From assembly GCF_002246015.1 (NCBI RefSeq), contig NZ_NOLJ01000002.1, positions 31,160 to 95,159 on the forward strand: a stretch of DNA of 64,000 nt, given 5' to 3'. The translations under genes were made by a program, and so were the position numbers. Each line of letters opens with the position of its first letter. Position 1 is the first letter of the stretch. Of the stretch, positions 47,170 to 56,343 are shown piece by piece. A model generated the notes under the pieces. That model made no database searches. It worked only from the letters and a program-made list of their open reading frames with translations, and was not told where the DNA came from. This DNA is from Nostoc sp. 'Peltigera membranacea cyanobiont' 210A. Lineage in GTDB: Bacteria; Cyanobacteriota; Cyanobacteriia; Cyanobacteriales; Nostocaceae.

Positions 47170-47646
47170 CTAACGCACTTGCATATACACTGCATCGGAA
47201 ATCGCTGGAATTTCTGCATAACGTCCGCTCACAGACTGGATGACTGAATATGCGACTGCTCCCACTATGCCGATAAAAATGGTTGTGGATAGGGTTTGGA
47301 TGGCAAAACCACCGGAGGGAACTAGTCCCACAACATCAGTTAGAATGCTAAACAAAAAGATAATGATGTCCAAAAGGATTGCTTGCATGGTGTTGAAACG
47401 AATAAAGTGACTAATTTTTTCGTTTCTTACTACCAGTAAAAATAAAGCAAAGAAAATAATCATTCCTGCATAACGCACGCCGTAGTAAATTCTCAACAAT
47501 GGCAGAAGCGGCAGAAACAGCAGTTGTAATGGTGGAAACTCTGAGAGCAAATATCTACCAAATACAAAAACCTCAATTAGAGGAAGCAAATAAGGCAAGG
47601 AAGCAAAAATCCGATCTGAAACTGTTGTAGACCCGCGCCAAGACAT
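47170..47646 (-). CDS. Tic20 family protein
   Basis: A four-helix membrane protein of 158 residues, the cyanobacterial relative of the chloroplast protein-import component Tic20; the bacterial role is unknown but conserved. It begins MSWRGSTTVSDRIFASLPYLL, has LLSEFPPLQLLFLPLLPLL, FIRFNTMQAILLDIIIFLFS and a C-terminal helix ending AISDAVYMQVR. Length and spacing of the helices match the family. ATG start at 47646. Its stop is 3 bp from the convergent FAH-family gene. Confidence 0.9.
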   Translation of the reverse strand: MSWRGSTTVSDRIFASLPYLLPLIEVFVFGRYLLSEFPPLQLLFLPLLPLLRIYYGVRYAGMIIFFALFLLVVRNEKISHFIRFNTMQAILLDIIIFLFSILTDVVGLVPSGGFAIQTLSTTIFIGIVGAVAYSVIQSVSGRYAEIPAISDAVYMQVR

Positions 47647-47727
47647 TATGCGTTCTCCTGTGGTTAAATTTTAATAGTTACTTGAGCTTAGGATAACGCA
47701 GTTGCTAGGTCTTGCTGAGAAATTCAA

Positions 47728-47925
47728 CTATTCTATATGGGCGATGCGAAAGCCCATCATGCACTCATACTGGTCTGGCTGCTGTTGAGTAAGTTTGCGA
47801 ATCGCTTGACCACAGCGCAGTTGACCCCCACGCCAACGGGGTTGACCGCTCCCATCAGCGAGTAAACAAGACTGGCAAACTTGCTCAGGGGCAAGGATTT
47901 GCTCGTCCATTAAAATGACTAGCAT
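47728..47925 (-). CDS. Small Cys-rich cyanobacterial protein
   Basis: A 65-residue protein. The ATG at 47925 is chosen because AGGAGGG lies 5 bases upstream, a strong ribosome binding site; longer frames (to 47967) have no such signal. Sequence: MLVILMDEQILAPEQVCQSC, then QLRCGQAIRKL and ECMMGF; four or five Cys suggest a metal site. I do not assign a family. It ends RIAHIE. Function unknown. Confidence 0.65.
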   Translation of the reverse strand: MLVILMDEQILAPEQVCQSCLLADGSGQPRWRGGQLRCGQAIRKLTQQQPDQYECMMGFRIAHIE

Positions 47926-48514
47926 CGAATCCCTCCTGTAAATCTTCATTGTCAACCCACATTGCACTCAGGGTAAACACGCTTTGTCGCCCTTTAAAGA
48001 GCAGTTTCAGGTAGGTTGGATGCGTTTTGCGTGGTTAAGTGTTGTGATTTGCGCCTAACTTGGGCGATCGCAGAGGACACTTAAGAGCCACATCCTACCT
48101 CTTTGTAGCAAAAATGTGGGCAATTACAATTCAATAACAATTCTCAAGTGAATTTAAATTTATTGTACGTTGTGTTTATTGCAAAGTGGAAATCTTAGTA
48201 AAAAATAATACAAAGTTTTTTGCAATAAGTTGCGCAAAGACAACTAACGGTATCCATTGCATCCCTGTTAATTTAGCACTAGGATGTGTCAAACTTAATA
48301 TTCAGAAAACAACAAAAGCTTTACACATAAGCAAGACGGCGACTTATTGAAATTCCCTTGAGGTGAGTAGTTAAAGTGTGGGAAGTCAAGTCAGTAAAAC
48401 TGAGTTAACTTGATAGCCATTTAAGTGAGGCATTTCTAAAATACTGAGGTAAACTTGCAAGCAAGTTAATACACAATATTACTCAGCGGCTCGTCGGTCT
48501 GGGCATCACTTACA
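47926..48514. other. Intergenic region upstream of the large repetitive protein
   Basis: No gene is seen. A degenerate repeat with GTTGGATGCGTTTTGCGTGG and GGCGATCGCAGAGGACAC lies at about 48015-48080; the remaining DNA is AT-rich. Confidence 0.4.
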
Positions 48515-51500
48515 ATGGAACACTGGCAATTTCTGATACAGAAACAAGGCGCTCGCTCGTGGCATATCCTAGAATCGCCAAATTTGGAAATCTTGGAAGG
48601 ACAGTATAGAGTTTTGGCTCGTTCTAACCTTCTTAATACAGACGTGGAAGTGCGGGTAACTCACTCTTCAACCGAGGAAGTTCAACCAACGCGGCGAATT
48701 TTCAAGCGATCGCGTCGCACTAATTCAGAAGGCATAATGGCGGTAATTCCTTTTACCTACTTCCAACCGGGAGTTTGGGAGTTGCGGTGTTCCGGCGATT
48801 TGATGTCGGATCTGCTCGGTAAATCTTGGCAATACAGCGTGCAAGTACAAGTCTTCTCGCCGTTAGCAGAGAGAGAACCGAGGAAAAATTTAGGATCGAG
48901 TTCACTCGACGATCGCCTAGATACTGTTTCTGAAAACTTGGAATCTAATGCCCCAGCAGAAACTGCAATTACGTTATTTACGTTTGAGAAAGCGATCGCA
49001 GTTTCTGAAGAACTAGCAATTACTACAAATGGCAACCTTGCTACCACTGTTGCACCTGATGAAGAGAACTTGGAACCTAATGCTCCAGCAGAAACTGCAA
49101 TTGAGCTAGATCGAGCGATCGCAGTTTCTGAAGGACTGGCAATTACTACAGATGGCAACCTTGCTGTTGCGCCAAATGAAGGGAACTTGGAATCTAATGC
49201 CCCACCAGAAAATGTAATTGAGCTAGATCACGCGATCGCAGTTTCTGAAGGACTGGCAATTACTACAGATAGCAACCTCACTGTTGCGCCAGATGAAGAG
49301 AACTTGGAATCTAATGCTCCAGCAGAAACTGCAATTGAGCTAGATCGAGCGATCGCAGTTTCTGAAGGACTGGCAATTACTACAGATGGCAACCTCACTG
49401 TTGCGCCAGATGAAGAGAACTTGGAATCTAATGCCCCAGCAGAAACTGCAATTGGGCTAGATCGAGCGATCGCAGTTTCCGAAGGACTGGCAATTACTAC
49501 AGATAGCAACCTTGCTATCACTGTTGTGCCAGATGAAACGGAAGAAGATGAAGATATAGTTATCAATCAACCTGTGAGTCCTGTGTGGCTCAAAGGAGAG
49601 ACGGCAGAGCAGATTTTACAAAATTTAATAGATTTAGCTTTACCCACCTCTGAACTGCTGCCCAAAGATGAAAAGGTTACAGATTCTTCGGCAACACAAC
49701 TACCGCCACCATTACTGCTAACTTTAAGTGAGGATAATTATATTGCTCGTTGGGGACAAGCTCTTATAATCAACGGGTACATAGAATTCCAAGAAAAGAC
49801 AAATCTAGATTGGGATGAAACATCATCTTTAAAAAGCTTGCGGGCGCTTGAAGTAGAAATTGATCTGCGATCGCCCAAGAACTCGAAAATCTTGACCAAA
49901 GTACGGCAACCCTTATCAGATAAGGAGTTGCCCTTTACGATCAATACCTCAATTGATATTCCTGCTGATTGTGAATCCAAGCTAATTTTGGCAGACATCA
50001 GTTTGTATGGTAAATTCGCCGATGCTGGTGAAGTCATGCCGTTAGCTAGCCAGTCTTTTACCATTACAGCAGATGTAACAGAATTACTGGCAATCACAGC
50101 CGCAGCAAAATCCAGTACATCTTTAAATAACCTCGTAGCAACATCGGACTCATCTGCTGCTTTCACAGAAACAGAGACACCAGTTAGGCTCGATTTGAAA
50201 CTATTAAATCTGGTCAAGACTCCAAAAACAGACCAGTCTCAGATAGTTCATCCATCTCCAAACACACCTTTACCAGCGCAAATTAACCTGCAAGTTCTGC
50301 GAGAAGCTAACCTGCGGACATCTAAGCTCAAGAATTCAAGTATTTCGTTGCCTCAATTACCGAAACTGCCCCCTATTCAAAGTGATGCCAACATTCCCAC
50401 AGATGTTGTTGCAGAACCACAGACACCGGAGGAGCTTGTAGAAAAGGATGCCACTATAGCCACCATCAACTTGGAGCAGTTGGTCATCAAGCAACGTCGA
50501 ATGCCAATAATGGACACTACTTTGCCATACTTGAAACGGCTACAAGCTTCACCAAATGATGCCGAAGAAAAAGTAAAAAACAATGTTCTTCCAGATGCAT
50601 TAGAAGTTAAAGCGGCTGAAGACTTTTCAAAGTTGGACGCAACTATGGCTGAAGATGAAAATACACCTGAATTAGTAGTAGGTGATGCACAATTTCAGGA
50701 AGAATCTGTTTCTGAAGTCGAAGCCCCGCAAAATACACAATTTCAGGAAGAATCTGTTTCTGAAGGCGAAGCCCCGCAAAATACACAATTTCAGGAAGAA
50801 TCTGTTTCTGAAGGCGAAGCCCCGCAAAATGAACAATTTCAAGAAGAATCTGTTGCTGAAGTAGTAGCCCCGGAAAAGGCACAATTAATTACAACAGGAA
50901 ACCTTTATTCATCTCCCCTGCTCAGGAAGTGGATGCAGAGCCAAGGATACTCTTTGCCTGAATCTATCAACGATCTTCAACCTCAAGATTACAATAACTA
51001 TGTTTCACTACAGCAGATACCCCTTCCTCCTAGTGCACAAAATGCGAATGTTGATGTTAACTTGCCGTTAAACCTAGATGCCAACACGGAGAATAATCTG
51101 AGCGAAGGTTGGAGCAGTTCACAACTTCTCCTGACTGAAACGCGCCAGGAACATGAGACATGGGAAGAAGTTGAAGGGTTGGCTCCTGAACAGGAGAACT
51201 TTGGGGAAAATATAGACACAGCGCAGAAAGTGGAACTAGGAATTGGAGAAAATACGGAAATAGAAAAAGTAATAGAAGAACCAACAATCTTATCAGCTCT
51301 GTTAACACAAGTACCGCCCCCTCCTCCTCCGATAAAAATGAATATAGCGTCAGCTTGGTTGGCGCAAGAAATCGTTGTAGATGATACAGATACAGGACTG
51401 GAAGGCGATACCGCTATAAGTGACACCTTTGAAGAAAAGGAGCAACCACTGTTATATTCATCTTCTTCCTTACCTCTAATTGCAGCAGCCACTGAGCCTT

Positions 51501-51859
51501 TGCCAACTCCACATTTGTATGTGCCAGAAGGTGAATTAATTGCTGGCAAGTCTGTCATGGTGCGCGTAGTACTGCCGGAAGTACCTCTGCAAGTTGTTGT
51601 CAAGTTATGGCTTGAAGATTATCAAACTCGCTACTTACTAGATGGCCCCCATTTATTGACAAATTTACTACCTAATGTATCGGGAGATTTGGAAGTGATG
51701 ACGCAATTAAACATTCCCTTTGGCTGTTTGGAAATTCGCTTAGGAGCGATCGCACTCGATCTAACAACTCAACAGGAGAGTCACAAAGTCACAATAGTGC
51801 GAACCGTGATTCCTCCAGACTTGCCAAGCTTGCAGCTAGATGAACTCCTGGGTATGTAA
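48515..51859 (+). CDS. Very large acidic repetitive protein, unknown function
   Basis: A 1114-residue protein. N-terminus (1-112, MEHWQFLIQKQGARSWHIL to QYSVQVQVF) and C-terminus (about 1005-1105, LYVPEGELIAGKSVMVRVVL to VTIVRTVIPPDLPSL) look like compact beta-sandwich domains; a third such domain sits near 400-530 (DNYIARWGQALIINGYIEF). Between them are acidic low-complexity linkers with two repeat arrays: 39-residue units (NLESNAPAETAIELDRAIAV) at about 140-340 and 16-residue units (QFQEESVSEGEAP) at about 725-788. No signal peptide or membrane helix is evident, so it is probably cytoplasmic or exported by an unusual route. Each 39-residue unit carries a HIP1 octamer. Possibly a scaffold or cell-surface protein; no family recognised. 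Confidence 0.8.
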   Translation: MEHWQFLIQKQGARSWHILESPNLEILEGQYRVLARSNLLNTDVEVRVTHSSTEEVQPTRRIFKRSRRTNSEGIMAVIPFTYFQPGVWELRCSGDLMSDLLGKSWQYSVQVQVFSPLAEREPRKNLGSSSLDDRLDTVSENLESNAPAETAITLFTFEKAIAVSEELAITTNGNLATTVAPDEENLEPNAPAETAIELDRAIAVSEGLAITTDGNLAVAPNEGNLESNAPPENVIELDHAIAVSEGLAITTDSNLTVAPDEENLESNAPAETAIELDRAIAVSEGLAITTDGNLTVAPDEENLESNAPAETAIGLDRAIAVSEGLAITTDSNLAITVVPDETEEDEDIVINQPVSPVWLKGETAEQILQNLIDLALPTSELLPKDEKVTDSSATQLPPPLLLTLSEDNYIARWGQALIINGYIEFQEKTNLDWDETSSLKSLRALEVEIDLRSPKNSKILTKVRQPLSDKELPFTINTSIDIPADCESKLILADISLYGKFADAGEVMPLASQSFTITADVTELLAITAAAKSSTSLNNLVATSDSSAAFTETETPVRLDLKLLNLVKTPKTDQSQIVHPSPNTPLPAQINLQVLREANLRTSKLKNSSISLPQLPKLPPIQSDANIPTDVVAEPQTPEELVEKDATIATINLEQLVIKQRRMPIMDTTLPYLKRLQASPNDAEEKVKNNVLPDALEVKAAEDFSKLDATMAEDENTPELVVGDAQFQEESVSEVEAPQNTQFQEESVSEGEAPQNTQFQEESVSEGEAPQNEQFQEESVAEVVAPEKAQLITTGNLYSSPLLRKWMQSQGYSLPESINDLQPQDYNNYVSLQQIPLPPSAQNANVDVNLPLNLDANTENNLSEGWSSSQLLLTETRQEHETWEEVEGLAPEQENFGENIDTAQKVELGIGENTEIEKVIEEPTILSALLTQVPPPPPPIKMNIASAWLAQEIVVDDTDTGLEGDTAISDTFEEKEQPLLYSSSSLPLIAAATEPLPTPHLYVPEGELIAGKSVMVRVVLPEVPLQVVVKLWLEDYQTRYLLDGPHLLTNLLPNVSGDLEVMTQLNIPFGCLEIRLGAIALDLTTQQESHKVTIVRTVIPPDLPSLQLDELLGM
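48934..49534 (+). repeat. 117-bp coding tandem repeats (39 residues)
   Basis: AACTTGGAATCTAATGC-type unit starts at 48934, 49067, 49184, 49301 and 49418; the last three intervals are exactly 117 bp, the first 133. Units differ by a few bases, and each contains GCGATCGC. Confidence 0.85.
50687..50878 (+). repeat. 48-bp coding tandem repeats (16 residues)
   Basis: Four units starting at 50687, 50735, 50783 and 50831 with core CAATTTCAGGAAGAATCTGT; copies 2 and 3 are nearly identical. Confidence 0.85.
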
Positions 51860-51870
51860 CTCAGGTATGA

Positions 51871-52024
51871 GGGGCATTGAGCATTGGGCACAAGAGGCGG
51901 AGGGGCAGCACTTCTTTCTCTACGAGAGGCTGCGCCAACGGCTACGCTCAGTGACCGAGGGGCAGAGGGGAAAGAACTTGTACAAGAACTCTCCTCTGCT
52001 CCCCTGCTCCCCATCTCCCCTGTG
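51871..52024. repeat. Dispersed hairpin repeat, long copy
   Basis: From GGGGCATTGAGCATTGGGC to CTGCTCCCCTGCTCCCC. Its centre (AAGAACTTGTACAAGAACT) is a near-perfect palindrome, and the flanks GGGGCAGAGGGG / CTCCTCTGCTCCCC pair. It closely resembles 55014-55175; a CTCTACGAGAGGCTGCGCC block is inserted in this copy only. Confidence 0.75.
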
Positions 52025-52113
52025 TTAAAAATATGAAAGAATTTCAAAAATTTGGCAGAATTTGCAGTAAGCTCATTTTGAATTGTAGTGTGATTTCATA
52101 GGAACCTTTAACT

Positions 52114-52263
52114 ATGGCAACTTCTTTTTTACCTACTGTCTTGGCTAGTACTTCGTACTTGTCTGCTATCTTGGTGCCCATAATTGGTTGGGTTTTGCCA
52201 GGTGCGGTCTTCGCGTTTCTGTTTTTATACATTGAAAGCGACGATATCAGCGATATCAACTGA
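52114..52263 (+). CDS. psaI: Photosystem I subunit VIII (PsaI)
   Basis: PsaI is a one-helix subunit near the PSI trimer interface that helps PsaL bind. The 49-residue product begins MATSFLPTVLASTSYLSAIL and contains VPIIGWVLPGAVFAFLFLYI, the family signature, with a short acidic tail (ESDDISDIN) longer than in many species. An intrinsic terminator lies 85 bp downstream. Confidence 0.95.
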   Translation: MATSFLPTVLASTSYLSAILVPIIGWVLPGAVFAFLFLYIESDDISDIN

Positions 52264-52348
52264 TACTGATGTAGTCATTAGTCATTAGTCATTTGCAAAA
52301 AACAAATGACAAAAGACAAAAGACAAAGGACAAATGACCAAAATTAAT

Positions 52349-52384
52349 ACCGCCCATCTCATAGAGACAGGCGGTTTTTTTTTA
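52349..52384 (+). terminator. Intrinsic terminator, psaI side
   Basis: ACCGCC / GGCGGT with an inner TCTC / GAGA stem, followed by nine T residues on the plus strand. It also separates psaI from the convergent psbJ. Confidence 0.85.
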
Positions 52385-52448
52385 CGTTGATTTCTCAACA
52401 AATGCTAGAAAGTTCTAACTTATAGTATTCGGTTCAAACTAACTAATG

Positions 52449-52568
52449 TTAAATCGAAGAACCGAGTCCGGCGTAGGCACCATAAAAGAAAATGCCCAAG
52501 ACTGTAATTATACCTAAACCTGCGATCGTAGCGACGACCCACAGGGGAATTCTCCCACTTCCAGACAC
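52449..52568 (-). CDS. psbJ: Photosystem II protein PsbJ (GTG start)
   Basis: PsbJ is a one-helix subunit beside cytochrome b559 needed for PSII assembly and plastoquinone exchange. The 39-residue product starts at GTG 52568 with GGGAGGAG 6 bases upstream, and reads [18 protein letters not shown], then [13 protein letters not shown], matching the family from end to end. It is the last gene of psbE-F-L-J. Confidence 0.95.
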
Positions 52569-52637
52569 AGCTTCTCTCCTCCCTTAAAAACAAATCAACA
52601 CACGTTCATAAACCAAGATTAACAACAGTACTTCCAG

Positions 52638-52760
52638 TTAGTTAAAGAAGTAACTGGAAAACAGAATCCCCAGAACGAAAACTAGTAGTAGTCCCAGGTA
52701 TAGCGAAGTCCGGTTTAGTTCAACCGGCTGATTATTGGGATTGGGCGATCTTTCTGCCAT
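52638..52760 (-). CDS. psbL: Photosystem II protein PsbL
   Basis: PsbL is a 40-residue one-helix subunit at the dimer interface, essential for oxygen evolution. It begins [20 protein letters not shown] and ends [12 protein letters not shown], nearly invariant in the family. The ATG at 52760 is 8 bp behind psbF; the longer upstream frame is psbF in another phase. Confidence 0.97.
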   Translation of the reverse strand: MAERSPNPNNQPVELNRTSLYLGLLLVFVLGILFSSYFFN

Positions 52761-52768
52761 AATTGCTC

Positions 52769-52906
52769 CTAACGTTGAATAAATTGCATTGCGGCGATCG
52801 CGCCTAAAAAGAATACAGTTGGTACACCTAAGGTGTGTACTGCCAGCCATCTAACGGTAAAAATTGGATAGGTAACTGGTTGATTGATGTTGTTTCCGCT
52901 AGTCAT
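52769..52906 (-). CDS. psbF: Cytochrome b559 beta subunit
   Basis: PsbF supplies one of two heme ligands of cytochrome b559 in PSII. The 45-residue product contains [20 protein letters not shown] with the heme histidine in AVHTLG and ends [11 protein letters not shown]. Nine bases separate it from psbE. Confidence 0.97.
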   Translation of the reverse strand: MTSGNNINQPVTYPIFTVRWLAVHTLGVPTVFFLGAIAAMQFIQR

Positions 52907-52915
52907 GATCTCAAA

Positions 52916-53164
52916 CTACTTTCCAATAAATTCTTCAACTTGTTTTTTAGCTTCAAAACGGTTCTTCACAATGGGCACTTCTTGGCGTGCTGGTGTGAAA
53001 TACTCGTTGGGACGGGGTGTACCAAAAGCATCATAAGCCAGTCCGGTGCTGACAAATAGCCAACCAGCAATAAATAATGCCGGGATGGTGATGCTGTGGA
53101 TTACCCAGTAACGAACGCTAGTAATGATGTCCGAAAACGGACGTTCTCCAGTGGTACCTGACAT
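52916..53164 (-). CDS. psbE: Cytochrome b559 alpha subunit
   Basis: PsbE pairs with PsbF to bind heme in PSII; needed for core assembly. The 82-residue product begins [20 protein letters not shown], with the heme histidine in [18 protein letters not shown] and a soluble tail ending [10 protein letters not shown]. Full length. The gene is 186 bp behind ycf48, with a dispersed repeat in that gap. Confidence 0.98.
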   Translation of the reverse strand: MSGTTGERPFSDIITSVRYWVIHSITIPALFIAGWLFVSTGLAYDAFGTPRPNEYFTPARQEVPIVKNRFEAKKQVEEFIGK

Positions 53165-53265
53165 TTAGATCCCTACCTTATACATAGAGTGTTATTGAGT
53201 TTATTATCCTACAAAGATAAGAAAGAGTTACAAGTTGCAACGTTCTTCTCAGAAATTGTACGTTG

Positions 53266-53350
53266 GGAATGGAGCATGGGGTATTGGACACAAGAGGCAG
53301 AGTGGAAAGACTTACTGCAACTTCTCCCTTGCTCCCCTGCTCCCTGCTCA
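53266..53350. repeat. Dispersed hairpin repeat between ycf48 and psbE
   Basis: Left arm GGGAATGGAGCATGGGGTAT, right arm CTCCCTTGCTCCCCTGCTCC. It ends one base before the ycf48 stop codon, separating ycf48 from psbE inside the cluster. Confidence 0.65.
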
Positions 53351-54370
53351 TTAAGCCGCCTCTGGGGAAGTTGTTTCAGGGTTTGGTAGATATTTGAGCA
53401 AAACGCCGCGATCGCCAATTATAAATCCCCGCTCTGGCTCTAAGAACACAATCTTGTACAAATTAGCCGCAACTTCTTCTATGTCACGGTCTTTTTCCCA
53501 GGTTTTGCCACCGTCGCCACTGCGTAGCAAATTACCGCTACCGCCACCTACCCAAATTTCATCGGGTGTACGATATGCCAAATCCAGCAAACCCCAACTG
53601 GTAGATAACTCTGGATATTTTGACTCTTGCCATTCTTCAGGTTTAGTTGGGTCACTAAACTGAACTTGACCTCCTCTAGCTAGCAACCACAATTTCCCAT
53701 TGTCACCAAAGCCCATGTTTTCTACTCGCCGAGAACTATTGCGGTTATGGGGTACCCAAGCATCTTGGCCTGGTTCCCAAGTCGAGTAGAAGCTACCCTT
53801 AGCGGAAACAGCAATATATTTACCATCAGCAGAACGTTCCAAGTTACGCACCACACCCACTGCTGATTCCACCTGGGCTTTCCAGTTTTTGCCGCCGTCT
53901 GTGGTCTTATATATGGCTCCAACATTAGTAGCCATTTCCGCTGTATTGTCTGCTAGCGCCTTAACTGCGATCGGGCTACCTGGTAACTTTTCGCTCAGGG
54001 GGATACGCGACCAAGAAGCACCTTCATCGGTAGTGTGTAGTAAAAGTCCAGGCTCTCCGCCAATCCAGCCTTCTTTACCTGCAAAACTTACTGAGTCAAA
54101 GCGATACTTTTGCTCATCCAGTTGCAGTGTTATTGGTTTCCAGGTATTACCACCGTCATTCGTTTCCAATAGGGTGGCATTGCTACCGACTAAGTAGCCA
54201 TGTTCAGGGTTATTAGTAAAAGCAATATCCAATAAATTCGAGTCTGTTGGCACAGAAATTACTTTCCAAGGGTTGTAGCTAACAGAGGGAACTTGGCTAC
54301 AACCTATGCACATCAAGACTACTATTAACAAGGCAAATATTCGTTGCCAACCTTTCACAATTGAATGCAT
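53351..54370 (-). CDS. ycf48: Photosystem II assembly factor Ycf48
   Basis: Ycf48 (HCF136) binds newly made D1 and helps build the PSII reaction centre on the lumen side. The 339-residue product has a lipoprotein signal (IFALLIVVLMCIGC, lipobox Cys near 24) and a seven-bladed propeller of repeated motifs such as NDGGNTWKPI, TDEGASWSRI, TDGGKNWKAQ and GDGGKTWEKD. The Arg patch region (RNSSRRVENMGF) is present. Clustered with rubA and psbEFLJ as in most cyanobacteria. Confidence 0.95.
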   Translation of the reverse strand: MHSIVKGWQRIFALLIVVLMCIGCSQVPSVSYNPWKVISVPTDSNLLDIAFTNNPEHGYLVGSNATLLETNDGGNTWKPITLQLDEQKYRFDSVSFAGKEGWIGGEPGLLLHTTDEGASWSRIPLSEKLPGSPIAVKALADNTAEMATNVGAIYKTTDGGKNWKAQVESAVGVVRNLERSADGKYIAVSAKGSFYSTWEPGQDAWVPHNRNSSRRVENMGFGDNGKLWLLARGGQVQFSDPTKPEEWQESKYPELSTSWGLLDLAYRTPDEIWVGGGSGNLLRSGDGGKTWEKDRDIEEVAANLYKIVFLEPERGFIIGDRGVLLKYLPNPETTSPEAA

Positions 54371-54411
54371 CAGTATTTCTTAGTTATTTCTAAATTTTTG
54401 TAGGAGTTGGC

Positions 54412-54443
54412 AGCCAGGATGCTGTAAAATCCTGGCTTTTTCA
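54412..54443 (+). terminator. Hairpin between rubA and ycf48
   Basis: AGCCAGGAT / ATCCTGGCT pair perfectly over 9 bp with an 8-nt loop; the T-run lies on the plus strand, opposite to the genes, so on the coding strand it is only a stem, perhaps a processing or attenuation site. Confidence 0.45.
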
Positions 54444-54511
54444 TTTTGAATTTTGTTAGCGCAGTGTAAAGCCTCTGGTAGAGAGCGTTATTTGGAATTG
54501 CTTAAAGGCTG

Positions 54512-54847
54512 TCATTGTAAGCCGTAAAGACTGATAAAAAACAAGAAGCCAAGAGCCAAAGCACCAAAAATTAGGATATTCTTTTGGGTTGGCGTTAGGT
54601 TGTTAACACCCAAACCATAACCGAGATTTTCTTTAAAGCCGGATGCAGTACCGGCAGGGCCGATGTTGGCAAAAGCGGTCTTTTTAGCAGAACAAACTGG
54701 ACAGCGCCAATTTATGGGCAGTTCTGCAAAGCTTGTCCCTGAAGCAATATCATCTTTGTCGTCTCCCTTTTCGGGTTCGTAAACATAACCGCAGGCGCGA
54801 CACTCGTAGCGGTCTAACACCGTAGTCTCAACAGCTGGTTCGCTCAT
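54512..54847 (-). CDS. rubA: Membrane-anchored rubredoxin RubA
   Basis: RubA is a thylakoid rubredoxin needed for early PSII assembly and PSI in oxygenic phototrophs. The 111-residue product from ATG 54847 has the iron ligands in YECRACGYVYEPEKGDD and NWRCPVCSAKKTAF, a Gly-rich linker, and a C-terminal membrane helix ILIFGALALGFLFFISLYG. Upstream frame extension to 54928 is not supported. It is first in the cluster rubA-ycf48-psbEFLJ. Confidence 0.95.
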   Translation of the reverse strand: MSEPAVETTVLDRYECRACGYVYEPEKGDDKDDIASGTSFAELPINWRCPVCSAKKTAFANIGPAGTASGFKENLGYGLGVNNLTPTQKNILIFGALALGFLFFISLYGLQ

Positions 54848-55252
54848 GGCTAAGGCCTCGCAAAGGAGAAATCTTAAATATACGTTAAAAATTATGACAT
54901 AATTGTTAGGCTTTTCTATCACTAGCAAAAGCGAATCAAATACCTGAAGTCCGTCTGTTTCCCAGATTTCAGAAAAACCAAACAGATATAATGTAAAAGA
55001 AAGTTACGCAGTTAAGGGATTGGGCATGGGGCATTGGGCATTGGGGCATTGGACATGGGGCATAAGAGGCAGAGGTGCAAAGGGGCAGAGGGGCAGAGGG
55101 GAAAGAACTTATACAAGAACTCTCCTCTGCTCCCCTGCTCCCTTGCTCCCCTGCTCCCCCACTCCCCCACTCCTAAAATCCCTAATCTCTAGTCGTCAGT
55201 ACCCAATCTCCACTCACTACTTAAAATACTCCATAAGCGGTAGATACTCATT
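54848..55252. other. Divergent control region rubA / ndhC
   Basis: It holds the promoters of both clusters; the middle (55014-55175) is occupied by a long dispersed hairpin repeat, which pushes the two promoters apart. Confidence 0.5.
55014..55175. repeat. Dispersed hairpin repeat, long copy upstream of ndhC
   Basis: From GGGATTGGGCATGGGGCATT to CCCCCACTCCCCCACTCC, with AGAACTTATACAAGAACTCT as inner palindrome. Near-identical in design to 51871-52024. Confidence 0.75.
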
Positions 55253-55615
55253 GTGTTTGTCCTCAGCGGTTACGAGTACCTTCTAGGCTTCTTCATCATC
55301 TGTAGCCTAGTACCTGCCTTAGCGCTCTCAGCTTCCAAGCTCCTACGACCCAGTGGTTACAGCCCAGAACGTCGCACCACTTATGAATCTGGTATGGAAC
55401 CCATCGGGGGAGCCTGGATTCAGTTCAACATCCGCTACTACATGTTTGCTCTAGTCTTCGTCGTCTTTGATGTGGAGACTGTATTCTTGTATCCTTGGGC
55501 GGTAGCTTTCCACCGTTTGGGGCTATTAGCTTTTATTGAAGCGCTAGTCTTTATTGCAATTCTTGTAGTCGCTTTAGTTTACGCATGGCGTAAAGGAGCT
55601 TTGGAATGGTCTTGA
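55253..55615 (+). CDS. ndhC: NDH-1 subunit 3 (NdhC)
   Basis: NdhC is a membrane subunit joining the peripheral and membrane arms of the photosynthetic NDH-1 complex, used in cyclic electron flow and respiration. The 120-residue product begins at GTG 55253 ([19 protein letters not shown]), has the conserved [20 protein letters not shown] and [14 protein letters not shown]. Three membrane helices. It overlaps ndhK by 10 bp. Confidence 0.96.
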   Translation: MFVLSGYEYLLGFFIICSLVPALALSASKLLRPSGYSPERRTTYESGMEPIGGAWIQFNIRYYMFALVFVVFDVETVFLYPWAVAFHRLGLLAFIEALVFIAILVVALVYAWRKGALEWS

Positions 55616-56343
55616 ATTCTAACTTAACAACCCAGGGTAAAGAACGAATCATCAACCCCATTGAGCGTACCAATGTCACTCAAGACCTTTCAGAAAACGT
55701 CATTTTGACGACGGTTGATGACCTCTACGACTGGGCGCGGCTTTCTAGTTTGTGGCCGTTGCTGTTTGGTACTGCTTGCTGCTTTATTGAGTTTGCAGCT
55801 TTAATTGGTTCCCGATTTGACTTTGACCGTTTTGGGCTAATTCCACGTTCTAGCCCCCGCCAAGCCGATTTAATTATTACGGCAGGGACTATTACGATGA
55901 AGATGGCTCCGCAATTGGTGCGTCTTTACGAACAAATGCCAGAGCCAAAGTATGTAATTGCAATGGGAGCTTGTACAATTACTGGCGGGATGTTCAGCGT
56001 TGATTCCCCCACAGCAGTGCGCGGAGTCGATAAACTGATTCCTGTAGATGTGTATTTGCCTGGTTGTCCTCCCCGTCCAGAAGCAATTATCGACGCAATC
56101 ATTAAGCTGCGAAAGAAAATCTCCAATGAATCGATGCAAGAGCGGGATAAAATTAAGCAAACCCACCGCTACTACAGCACGACTCATAACTTGAAGCCAG
56201 TAGAAGAAATATTAACTGGTAAGTATTTGCAGTCAGAAACTCGCTATGCACCACCGAAGGAATTGGCGGAAGCGATTGGTATGCCAATACCACCTGCACT
56301 GCTGACAGAAAAGGCGCAAAAGGAGGAACAAACCCGTGGCTGA
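55606..56343 (+). CDS. ndhK: NDH-1 subunit K, [4Fe-4S] N2 cluster carrier
   Basis: NdhK carries the terminal N2 cluster that passes electrons to plastoquinone. The 245-residue product has the ligands in [12 protein letters not shown] near 54-65 (CC pair), [12 protein letters not shown], and PGCPPRPEA. The C-terminal 40 residues are an extension usual in cyanobacteria. AAAGGAG lies 8 bases before ATG 55606, within ndhC. It overlaps ndhC by 10 bp and ndhJ by 8 bp, so the three are translationally coupled. Confidence 0.97.
   Translation: MVLNSNLTTQGKERIINPIERTNVTQDLSENVILTTVDDLYDWARLSSLWPLLFGTACCFIEFAALIGSRFDFDRFGLIPRSSPRQADLIITAGTITMKMAPQLVRLYEQMPEPKYVIAMGACTITGGMFSVDSPTAVRGVDKLIPVDVYLPGCPPRPEAIIDAIIKLRKKISNESMQERDKIKQTHRYYSTTHNLKPVEEILTGKYLQSETRYAPPKELAEAIGMPIPPALLTEKAQKEEQTRG

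Noticed and set aside
50643..50884. Antisense and shifted ORFs with FRNRFFLKL-type repeats
   Set aside because: Shadows of the 48-bp coding repeat of the large protein.
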